In this document: one piece after another, positions 16,930 through 23,487 of the stretch | Position numbering within the stretch: the first letter of the stretch is position 1 | Layout: every line of letters starts with the position of its first letter | NCBI RefSeq assembly: GCF_900112035.1 | Contig: NZ_FOKC01000001.1 | Span: 248,001-312,000 of the forward strand | DNA length: 64,000 nt | Origin: Nocardioides alpinus | Lineage (GTDB): Bacteria; Actinomycetota; Actinomycetes; Propionibacteriales; Nocardioidaceae | Direction: 5' to 3' | Translations under genes and position numbers: made by a program | The notes under the pieces: model-generated | Databases searched by the model: none | What the model saw: the letters and a program-made list of their open reading frames with translations, nothing else | Told to the model about the DNA's origin: nothing

Positions 16930-17124
16930 ACACCTATGAGCAACGGACACCACGCCCGCGACGCTCGATGCTAGACACGCGGTTCTGCTCCTGCCGAAAG
17001 CACCGTCCTGCGGTACCCAACCCGCGCATATCAGTCTGACCGCGCGTCGCCAAAGACACGCTCACCAACCCAGACGACGACGAAGCACGAGGCGCCCGCC
17101 CCGAACAATCGGGACGGGCGCCTC
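16930..17124 (+). ncRNA. Candidate bridge (seek) RNA of the IS element
   Basis: In the 3' noncoding part of the element, CTAGAC (16971-16976) equals the target bases directly left of the core (15650-15655). AGCACC (16999-17004) can pair, with one G-T wobble, with the core plus right target GGTGTT. CATATCAG (17027-17034) equals the right end of the element (17152-17159). The order left-target guide, right-target guide, left-donor guide is that of characterised IS110 bridge RNAs, and 8-base AT-rich matches are unlikely by chance here. A right-donor guide was not found by eye. RNA ends are estimates; a strong hairpin at 17089-17124 may be its 3' end. Confidence 0.6.
17089..17124 (+). terminator. 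Strong hairpin near the right end of the IS element
   Basis: A 16-bp stem with one C-A mismatch: GAGGCGCCCG at 17089-17098 pairs with CGGGCGCCTC at 17115-17124. The loop is ACAA. It may end the bridge RNA or block outside transcription. Confidence 0.6.
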
Positions 17125-17144
17125 ACCCTGCCTCTTGACAGAAC

Positions 17145-17161
17145 GTCACTACATATCAGGT
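17145..17161 (-). repeat. Right inverted repeat and right junction of the IS element
   Basis: GTCACTACATA (17145-17155) is the inverse of the left repeat with one mismatch. GGT at 17159-17161 is the second copy of the core, after which the kinase gene resumes at GTT. Confidence 0.7.
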
Positions 17162-17911
17162 GTTCCGTGCGCGACTACGAGCCTCTGTTCACGACAAGGC
17201 CGGCGAGGGTCGCTCTCGCTATCGGTTATTCCTGACGCTCACGATCTCTGGGAAGGTCCAGTCGTACTTGAGGCGGCTGGCGCCTCTGGCTACTTCCGAC
17301 ACGTCGAGGGTGAGCCCGGCGTTGACCCAAATCGTCCAGACGTCCGACGGCCGGGCCATCACCTGATCAATATTCGCAGCGCGCTGGCTGACGTCGGATC
17401 GCCCCTGGGGTTCGCTGGTCCAGCCGAGTTGGATGCATTTGATGTGTTCAGCGGCTACCTGGTCCTGGATGCCCTCATCGCCAACCGCGATCGACACGAA
17501 CAGAACTGGGCGATTCTTGCTCCTCGCGTCAACGACGCATGAGACCTTCTCGCACCGTCTTACGATCACGCGAGCAGCCTTGGCTACAACGTCATGGACG
17601 AGCGCCGTGACGCCTGTCTCGCCGCGCCAGAGGTGCTGAGGCGATGGGTGGAGAAGGGGACGGCGTATCGATTCGAACACAGCGGCCGTCCCGAGTCCCT
17701 AGTCGCGCTCGCGATGAATGCGCTATCCCTCGCGTCAAGCCAGGGAGCAGACTGGTGGACGGAGCGCATTGAGAGCCTGAGCCTTGAATCAGTCAGTTCA
17801 GAACTTCTGGAAGGCAGGATCCCAGACATGTCCCCGAGCGCAGCTAGGTTCGCTCACGAACTGCTCGAGACGAACGTGGGGAGGTTAAGAGATGCAGTCC
17901 GCAACCGCTGA
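17162..17911 (+). pseudogene. HipT-like kinase, 3' part with an in-frame stop
   Basis: Continues the kinase interrupted at 15658 in the same frame: VPCATTSLCSRQGRRGSLSL is the glycine-rich early region, and LDALIANRDRHEQNWAIL carries the NxDRHxxN catalytic loop of HipA/CtkA kinases. A TGA (17540-17542) follows, and the same frame then continues with DLLAPSYDHASSLGYN, the metal-binding region, and an Arg-rich C-terminal helical domain ending at 17911. The gene is therefore doubly broken, by the IS and by a nonsense codon between the catalytic loop and the metal site. It overlaps the HIRAN gene by 20 nt. HipA-like kinases phosphorylate tRNA synthetases or other growth targets; the target here is unknown. 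Confidence 0.75.
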
Positions 17912-18752
17912 CCCAGCGCTGCACCCGTCGTCGTTCGTCAGCAGCTTGCTCGTGCTGTGGCAAGACCCATCGAACCGACGGTTCGTACCGATCGGCCGGT
18001 TCGCCTTCGATGGCGAGAGCTATTCGTTCGCGTACACGCGCGCTGCAGCAAAGTTGGCGACCTTCCGACCACTTCCCGGCATGCCTGATGTGGGTCGTCT
18101 GTACACCAGCGCGCGCATCCCAGCACTTTTCAATCAGCGCGTGATGAGTTCCTCCAGGAGTGACTTCCCCAGCTATGCACGAGGCATCGGCCTTGATCCG
18201 GCGACCGCGACGCCCTGGGAGCAGATCGTGCATTCGGGTGGCACCCGGGCGGGTGACACTCTCCAGTTCATGCAGCTCCCAACGGTCAAGTCGGGACGGG
18301 CGCGGGCTCGCTTCTTTGCGAACGGGGTGAAGTACGTACCCAACGCAACGCTCACCATGGACGGCCGAACGGTGTCAGTGTCCGAGGACCAGCACGAGCG
18401 GGCGATAGGAGCGCTGGAGCCCGGTGACCGACTGCGGCTCTTGCGCGAGGACAACAACCCAGCAGACCGATACGCGTGCCTCATCGCGTCATCGGTTTCG
18501 GACCTGAACTCAGAGTCAGGGCACACCCCGCCCAACGGTGTTCAACCGCTACCCCTGGGTTGGGTCCCGCGCGTCTTGTCTGAAGACATCTGGTCGCTCC
18601 TGCGCGCAAGCCAAGTGTCCTGTTCTGTGATTCGGGTTGGCCCGCCTGGCTCGCCGTCGCATCAGCGCATGGTTTTGGATCTGGACCATCCGGCTACGCC
18701 CGGATTTCAGTTCGACGCTCGCGGCGACTGGCAACCTGTAGTCGACCGTTAG
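17892..18752 (+). CDS. HipA-N-like (HipS-like) plus HIRAN-domain protein
   Basis: 286 residues; GGGAGG lies about 8 nt before ATG 17892. Residues about 18-60 (LLVLWQDPSNRRFVPIGRFA, then GESYSFAYTRAAA) look like the small N-terminal subdomain of HipA that in HipBST systems is a separate protein, HipS. Residues about 138-200 form a HIRAN domain: RFFANGVKYVP, then LEPGDRLRLLREDNNPADRY, the fold that recognises DNA ends or damaged DNA. The gene is intact and overlaps the kinase, so the two are one module. I infer an inhibitor or sensor for the kinase; no function has been shown for this domain pair as far as I know. Confidence 0.65.
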   Translation: MQSATADPALHPSSFVSSLLVLWQDPSNRRFVPIGRFAFDGESYSFAYTRAAAKLATFRPLPGMPDVGRLYTSARIPALFNQRVMSSSRSDFPSYARGIGLDPATATPWEQIVHSGGTRAGDTLQFMQLPTVKSGRARARFFANGVKYVPNATLTMDGRTVSVSEDQHERAIGALEPGDRLRLLREDNNPADRYACLIASSVSDLNSESGHTPPNGVQPLPLGWVPRVLSEDIWSLLRASQVSCSVIRVGPPGSPSHQRMVLDLDHPATPGFQFDARGDWQPVVDR

Positions 18753-19193
18753 GAGCGCGACTGCGCGGTCGACGGGAAGGTTGCAGGCCCGCGTTTGCCT
18801 GGGCGGCGAGTCAATCCGCCGCTTGCTGGGGTCACCTCAACCGCGAAATCTGCCGAGATGAGCGCGGTCCGCACGTCTCATCGTCGGGGTCAGTTCCAAC
18901 GGACCCTGGCGTGGGACTTGGCCCGCAGGAAGGCGCGCGTTTCTGACGCCTTCTTCCTCGCCAGCAAGGACCGGGTCGCTCGGGTTGCGCTGTTCACTAG
19001 GCGTAACGGCTTCTCGCCTGCCGTCACGAAGTCGGCCTCGGTCGTGCCGTTGCCTTGAACGAGTGTGACCAATGGCAGATACGGCTTCGATCGACTGCGT
19101 CACCCGGCTTGAGGCCCGACCCTGAGCCCATGCTCGGCGGACCTCGCCCCGGCCCGTGGCAGTGGTAGACGCCATCTCGCGCTATCGCCTGGC
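18753..19193. other. Intergenic region without a supported gene
   Basis: Short frames exist on both strands (for example minus 18890-19072, LVQGNGTTEADFVTAGEKPL...) but none has a ribosome site or a recognisable family. It separates the kinase/HIRAN module from the CBASS operon and may contain the operon's downstream end. Confidence 0.4.
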
Positions 19194-20207
19194 CTATTCG
19201 ACGCCGTCGATTGCGCCGAGTTTCTTGAGCAGCGCTTTGACATCTGCCGACACGACCGGCGGGTGCTGTGCGGGGAATGTGGGCGGCTTCCCGGTCGACC
19301 TGCCCCAGGTAACAGTCGGGTCAGGTAGTTGCGGCTTCGGTTTCGGGAATTGAAGATCGGGCCAGGGTTGCTCGGGATCATTGAACAGGGCCTGGTCAGC
19401 TTGCCGTGCGAGAGCCCGGGTCACGACCGAGGCGACCTCGGGGGTCAGGGTGGTCTCCGCCTTCAGAGGTTTGACCGGTTCCGCGACGAGCAGCCGTGTC
19501 GGACTCAGCGGCATCCACAGCGGTGACCCCGCGGGGATCAGTCCGTTCCAGTGGGAGCCTGTGGGGTTCAGGGTCACCACGGGCGAGTCGCCTGAGATGA
19601 GGGTCGGGCCGGGTGCGGTCAGAACAGCCCAGTGCCAGGAGGTGACCTGCGTCGCAACCTCGTCGAGCTTACGGATCATCGTGCGGAGTTTTGAGGCTCG
19701 TGTGTCCTGATCGCTTTGGAGGCCTACCCACGCCTGGCGAGCGATGCGAAGGTACCGGGCGCGTTCCGAGTCGGAGAGTGCCAGCAGTTCGAACTCTTCG
19801 GATTTCGAGGCCTCGAGCAGGGCGAGCATTGCTCCCAGGTGGTCGTCGAAGTGGTCAAGGTATGCGAACACGGTCGGGGTGCGGATGAGCTGAGCGACGG
19901 TGAAATTGACGACCGTGGGCTTGTCGACGTCGCGGAGTTCCGCGCCGGCACGCAGCGCGGCCAGGGTGACGCCGACGGGTGCTTCGATGTGGTCGGCGAG
20001 CCAGGTCTCCACGATGTCGGTCTCTGCGCCGTCGGTGCCGGCGAAGTTGTAGAAGCGTTTTCGAACTGCGCTGTTCGACACCGCGAGACGGCGTGCGGTC
20101 GTGGTCCCGCGGTCAAGGACAGCGATGTGGTCCTCGGCGTCAGCCCATCCGCGCAGGTAGGTACGGGGCACGACGTGCTGGTGCTTCTTAACCTTGCCGG
20201 TCGCCAT
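19194..20207 (-). CDS. DUF4238 protein, fourth gene of the CBASS operon
   Basis: 337 residues with the DUF4238 opening KKHQHVVPRTYLRGWADAED (His-Val-Pro...Tyr-Leu). It continues with KRFYNFAGTD and a C-terminal half containing LISGDSPVVTLNP and SPLWMPLSPTRLLV. These proteins are common but uncharacterised; the His/Asp pattern would fit a nuclease-like or hydrolase fold, which I cannot show. It starts 15 nt after the E2-like gene with GAGGGAG upstream, so it is co-transcribed with the CBASS genes. DUF4238 is not among the standard CBASS components known to me. Confidence 0.75.
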   Translation of the reverse strand: MATGKVKKHQHVVPRTYLRGWADAEDHIAVLDRGTTTARRLAVSNSAVRKRFYNFAGTDGAETDIVETWLADHIEAPVGVTLAALRAGAELRDVDKPTVVNFTVAQLIRTPTVFAYLDHFDDHLGAMLALLEASKSEEFELLALSDSERARYLRIARQAWVGLQSDQDTRASKLRTMIRKLDEVATQVTSWHWAVLTAPGPTLISGDSPVVTLNPTGSHWNGLIPAGSPLWMPLSPTRLLVAEPVKPLKAETTLTPEVASVVTRALARQADQALFNDPEQPWPDLQFPKPKPQLPDPTVTWGRSTGKPPTFPAQHPPVVSADVKALLKKLGAIDGVE

Positions 20208-20222
20208 GACTGCTCCCTCGGC

Positions 20223-20648
20223 CTACAACTTGGCCGTGCCGGGCGGGTGCGGCGCTTCTGAGCCGAGCCAGAACCCGGTGGTCATCCAGGTCTCGTAGAA
20301 GTACAGCCACTCGCTGATCCAGGGGACGATCAGGTCGGCGATGAAGTGCTGCGTGCCGACGAAGTCGTCGCCGTAGTACAGACACAACTCGTCTCCCGGG
20401 TAGACGTGCGGAAGGCCCTGGCCCGGACGGGTTTCGAGTTCCGGGTCCATCACCGTCACCTTGGGACGGCCACGGTGCTCGTAGCGGATCCGAACGGTGT
20501 AGCTCACGCTCATCGGCGTCGGCTGCAGCGTCACGGACCAGAGGAGCCTGTTGGCCTTGACCGTCGGCGCAGTCTCGTCGGGGAACTGCGTCTTGAGGCG
20601 GACGGCCTGCTGGGTGACGCTGATCTGCCTACCGCGGGGCCTGGCCAC
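20223..20648 (-). CDS. CBASS E2-like (Cap2-type, E2-only) protein
   Basis: 141 residues. The sequence has the pattern of the E2-only protein of short type II CBASS: VTLQPTPMSVSYTVRIRY, then HVYPGDELCLYYGDDF with the candidate catalytic Cys89, then IADLIVPWISEWLYFYETW and TGFWLG at the end. Such E2 proteins form a thioester with the CD-NTase C-terminus and prime it. No E1 domain and no JAB protease (Cap3) are present in the window. The GTG at 20648 lies inside the end of the CD-NTase gene (20-nt overlap), implying translational coupling; no clean ribosome site is seen. Confidence 0.82.
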   Translation of the reverse strand: MARPRGRQISVTQQAVRLKTQFPDETAPTVKANRLLWSVTLQPTPMSVSYTVRIRYEHRGRPKVTVMDPELETRPGQGLPHVYPGDELCLYYGDDFVGTQHFIADLIVPWISEWLYFYETWMTTGFWLGSEAPHPPGTAKL

Positions 20649-21780
20649 CGAAGAACCTGTGGTCCTGGACGGCCGTCGTGGTCGCCGCGGTGGTGAGGAG
20701 GCCGCCGGTGGCGAAGTGGACGTTACCGGCTTCGCGGGCCAGATTCGTCCGGGTGCCCAGGACCTTAACGGCCTGTTCGACGGGGGCGCTCCCGAAGGCC
20801 TTCGCGACCCGCTGGTGCAACGCGACCGTCCCGTTGGTCTCTTCGATGAAGCCGGCGAGGTCCTGCTCGACGGCCGCGCGCCATGCCTCAAACTTGAGGC
20901 GGCGGATCTCGTAGTCGTTCCACTTGTCTGCGAAGTTCTCACCTTCGCAAGCCGGGTTCTCCACCCAGTAGTCACCGTTTCGCATCTCCACGTGCGCCGG
21001 CATCCGCTGCACGGCACCCATCGTGGCGGCCAGGAGGTCCTTCTCGCCGAGGTAGGAACGGGCGGCCAATGTCGTGATGAGGCTGGAGGGCGGGCGGTCG
21101 TCGTGGTCCTCACCGAAATAGATATCGCGGTGACGCTTGAGGATCTGGACGACGCGGTGCAGTGGCGTGCGAACCCGGTGCTTAGGGACGGCCTCGACGG
21201 ACCCGTACGTCTTCGAGAGCATCACGCGGCCCTCCTCGAACTGTTTGGCACACTGCCCTCGGAACCAGTTGACGTAGGCCTGCGGGTCGGACTTCTGCCA
21301 CAGCCGCAGGTTGCGGTCGGTCAGCTCGATTGCGGTGTCAGATGCGGCCGCGGCGTCCGGGATGCAGGGCAGGACATCCATGTGGAAGTCGTCGTAGTGC
21401 AGGCACCAGGAGCGGCGGCCCTCGGAGACCTTGCGCGGACTCTCGCAAGCCTGCCCGTCGTGCTCGGCGTGGTAGTCCGCCAAGAGGTCTCCGATCCGAT
21501 CCTTGAGCTCCTGCTGGGTGATGGAGGTCTTCGCGGTGTCGAGCTTGGAGACGAGGTCAAGGTCGTACTCGACGTGGTCGCCGTGGGGCCGCACGACGGT
21601 GCCGAGGAGGAAGCTGCCCTGGACGTACACCTCGGCGTTCGCTTCGGAGAGGCGGTCTCCAAGATCGTGGTAGCAACGCTCGGCTGCGTCGAAGGCCTCG
21701 TCGGTGATGTCGAGTTGCTCGATCGTGGTGTCGATGAGCTGGGAGATCTGCTCGTCCTGGGTCGTTGCGAGGGTGGTCAT
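20629..21780 (-). CDS. CBASS CD-NTase (cGAS/DncV-like nucleotidyltransferase)
   Basis: 383 residues. The catalytic core is complete: VQGSFLLGTVVRP (Gly55-Ser56), EYDLDLV (Asp73 and Asp75) and FHMDVLP (Asp135), the GS...DxD...D metal-binding set of CD-NTases. An OAS1-C-type helical domain follows (HRVRTPLHRVVQILKRHRD). The C-terminus ends HRFFGGQAPR, the flexible tail that E2 proteins engage in type II systems. On phage sensing it should make a cyclic oligonucleotide that activates the SAVED effector encoded just upstream. The nucleotide product cannot be read from sequence. Confidence 0.92.
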   Translation of the reverse strand: MTTLATTQDEQISQLIDTTIEQLDITDEAFDAAERCYHDLGDRLSEANAEVYVQGSFLLGTVVRPHGDHVEYDLDLVSKLDTAKTSITQQELKDRIGDLLADYHAEHDGQACESPRKVSEGRRSWCLHYDDFHMDVLPCIPDAAAASDTAIELTDRNLRLWQKSDPQAYVNWFRGQCAKQFEEGRVMLSKTYGSVEAVPKHRVRTPLHRVVQILKRHRDIYFGEDHDDRPPSSLITTLAARSYLGEKDLLAATMGAVQRMPAHVEMRNGDYWVENPACEGENFADKWNDYEIRRLKFEAWRAAVEQDLAGFIEETNGTVALHQRVAKAFGSAPVEQAVKVLGTRTNLAREAGNVHFATGGLLTTAATTTAVQDHRFFGGQAPR

Positions 21781-21816
21781 GACGGCTACTTTCAGTCGGC
21801 TCTGAGGGGTCGCTGA

Positions 21817-23100
21817 TCAGGCGGTCTCGAGGGTCAGGGCGTAGGCGCCATCGATGCGATCGTACACGCGCAGCGGAGCGTGCGCTCCCCGCATGTGGGC
21901 GCGCCCGATCTCGACGGCGCCGGCCGCGCAAACGGCGAGGATCACGCTTATCGGCTGGTTGCGGTGCTGCTCCTCGAGGGTCGCGAGGACTTCACGCCAC
22001 ATGTCGATGAGGGCGCCGAGGTCTTCGGCGCTGCGCAGGATGCTGGGGCTGAGCCCAACGCCTTCGGCGCGGATGTCGTAGCGAGGCCTGGCCCGGAGTT
22101 CGTCGGGCAGCGCGTTGATGTCTACCGGCCCGCTGATGCTGAAGGTGACGACCGGGTCACCCTCGCCGGGGGTGGTCGTGACGACGAAGGTGAGGTTCTC
22201 GGTCGGACCTGTTGCGTACCAGCCCCACCCTTCGTCGCGGCGGCGGTTGTGAACTGTGACGTTGGTGACGTCGTCGAGCAGGACGCCAAGCTGGACGAGG
22301 ATGGGGATTCGTGCAAGCGCGAAGACCGAGATGTGGTCGATCTGTCTGGTCTTGAGGTGGTTCTTCAAAGGTCGCAGACGCTTGCGGAGCGTGAGCTGGG
22401 TCGAGTCCCAGTAGGTAGCGGCGCTGATGTCCTCGCCGTCGTACACGCGGAGGTCGACCTCGCAGTTCTGGCTGTCGTCGTGCAGGCTAAAATCGGGGAA
22501 CCTCTGCTCGTCGAGCAGCGCACTGACCACGGCCTGCTTGCTGAAGTCGACGGCCTGGTCGCGGATGTCGCCGGCTACCCGGATGACAGTGGTCTTGGGC
22601 TTGCGCAGGAGACCTGTCAGCTCGCGGACATCTCGCTCGTGCTGGGCCTTAAACGCACGCAGTTGCGCTTCGCCGTAGGTGGACCACAGCTCGTGGGTGT
22701 CGATGATCTTGTGCTCGCCGGCGCACAGCAGCATCAAGTTCTCCGCCTTGGCTCGCTCCTCCGGCGACTTCGGGCTGTTCCCACGAGGTGAGCCGTCCTC
22801 GTCGGTGGCGCCGACGATATGCGCCAGTTGACCGGTGAACACGACCTGGCTGGTGGTGTCGTCCTTGGCGAGGAACTCCTTGCAGAAGGTGCACCGACCA
22901 CCTGCACCCACCCACACCCGACGAACATCGAGGTCGGAGACCTTGACCCGCTTCCCGTCGCGGTCGACCGCCTTGATCGGGGCAGCACCCTTTTTCGACG
23001 CGGCGTTGTTGGTGGTCTTCTTGGCCGCGGTCGTTTTCGCTGCCTTCTTCGCAGTCGTGTCCGCGGTCTTCTTCGCCGCGGGGCTGGAGGCGTTCGCCAT
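21817..23100 (-). CDS. Cap5-type HNH-SAVED effector nuclease of CBASS
   Basis: 427 residues from ATG 23100, chosen because AGGA lies 8 nt upstream; a GTG/ATG further out lacks this. An unusual basic N-terminal tail (residues 5-45, repeated AAKK/TAKKAAK, histone-H1-like) precedes the HNH domain: CTFC (Cys70, Cys73), QLAHIVGA (His94), AENLMLLC (Asn121, Cys126) and HKIID (His130). The C-terminal half is a SAVED domain, ending ISVILAVCAAGAVEIGRAH and a short strand. In known Cap5 proteins, cyclic-nucleotide binding to SAVED drives dimerisation and indiscriminate DNA cutting. It is the first gene of the operon, 36 nt before the CD-NTase. Confidence 0.9.
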   Translation of the reverse strand: MANASSPAAKKTADTTAKKAAKTTAAKKTTNNAASKKGAAPIKAVDRDGKRVKVSDLDVRRVWVGAGGRCTFCKEFLAKDDTTSQVVFTGQLAHIVGATDEDGSPRGNSPKSPEERAKAENLMLLCAGEHKIIDTHELWSTYGEAQLRAFKAQHERDVRELTGLLRKPKTTVIRVAGDIRDQAVDFSKQAVVSALLDEQRFPDFSLHDDSQNCEVDLRVYDGEDISAATYWDSTQLTLRKRLRPLKNHLKTRQIDHISVFALARIPILVQLGVLLDDVTNVTVHNRRRDEGWGWYATGPTENLTFVVTTTPGEGDPVVTFSISGPVDINALPDELRARPRYDIRAEGVGLSPSILRSAEDLGALIDMWREVLATLEEQHRNQPISVILAVCAAGAVEIGRAHMRGAHAPLRVYDRIDGAYALTLETA

Positions 23101-23167
23101 CTCCATGATCCTGAGGGTGTGGTCGGTGCTGAGGGTGGTCCGCGGCCCGAGCGGCAAGCCGCACGCT

Positions 23168-23183
23168 ACGAACGTCTGTTCGA
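23168..23183. promoter_or_regulatory. SOS (LexA) box before the CBASS operon
   Basis: CGAAC, a 4-nt spacer and GTTCG, with outer bases A and A, match the actinobacterial LexA consensus TCGAAC-N4-GTTCGA at 11 of 12 positions. It lies at the expected transcription start, just downstream of the -10 element. Confidence 0.7.
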
Positions 23184-23186
23184 TTC

Positions 23187-23216
23187 ACATTAGCACTCCG
23201 CCCATGCGAGTGCCAA
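23187..23216 (-). promoter_or_regulatory. CBASS operon promoter
   Basis: On the minus strand -35 TTGGCA (23211-23216) and -10 TAATGT (23187-23192) have 18-nt spacing. Transcription would begin near 23180, about 80 nt before the first gene. Confidence 0.6.
23190..23216. promoter_or_regulatory. CIRCE operator (HrcA site) over the CBASS promoter
   Basis: TTAGCACTC, a 9-nt spacer and GAGTGCCAA match the CIRCE consensus TTAGCACTC-N9-GAGTGCTAA in 17 of 18 positions. Its arms coincide with the -35 and -10 boxes, the normal way HrcA represses heat-shock genes. Confidence 0.85.
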
Positions 23217-23487
23217 AGATGTTTCTGCGGAGACCAGCGACGAGAGAAGTCCCCGCGGCCCAGGTGACCAGCGGGACGTAGCCACACTCGGTCGTCGAGC
23301 GCAGGTCGGCCGCTTGCGCGTCGCCTGCCGTTGGAGGTCGTCATCGAGGGCGGGTCGCTGGCAGCACCCGGGGTCTGGAGATCGGCCATACCGATGGGCA
23401 GATCTAGCCCATCATGCCAAACTTCTTGCGGACTCTGCGCGGACCGGGAGGGGGTAAACCCACTCTGACCTGCGGTTTTGCCTTAAT
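23217..23487. other. Intergenic region at the island boundary
   Basis: No gene is supported here. To the right the sequence returns to a conserved housekeeping gene, so the right end of the island probably lies in this stretch. I could not identify an att repeat by eye. Confidence 0.4.

Larger units (their letters stand above)
15659..17158 (+). mobile_element. IS110-family insertion sequence, IS1111-like group, intact
   Basis: About 1.5 kb, inserted in a HipT-like kinase gene. The ends are defined by the interrupted gene: target GAC-GGT-GTT is split, with GGT present at both junctions (15656-15658 and 17159-17161) and no longer target duplication. Near-terminal inverted repeats (TATGGAGTGAC and TATGTAGTGAC) are placed asymmetrically, touching the left core but about 3 nt inside the right one, as in the IS1111 group. 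It carries one DEDD-Ser transposase and about 290 nt of 3' noncoding sequence in which bridge-RNA guides can be read. Confidence 0.88.

Noticed and set aside
17035..17088. A right-donor guide in the bridge RNA
   Set aside because: No stretch able to pair with core plus left end (GGTATGG), even with wobbles, was found by eye, so I do not claim it.
18795..19072. Short frames on both strands between HIRAN and CBASS genes
   Set aside because: No ribosome site, no family and mutually overlapping; chance cannot be excluded.
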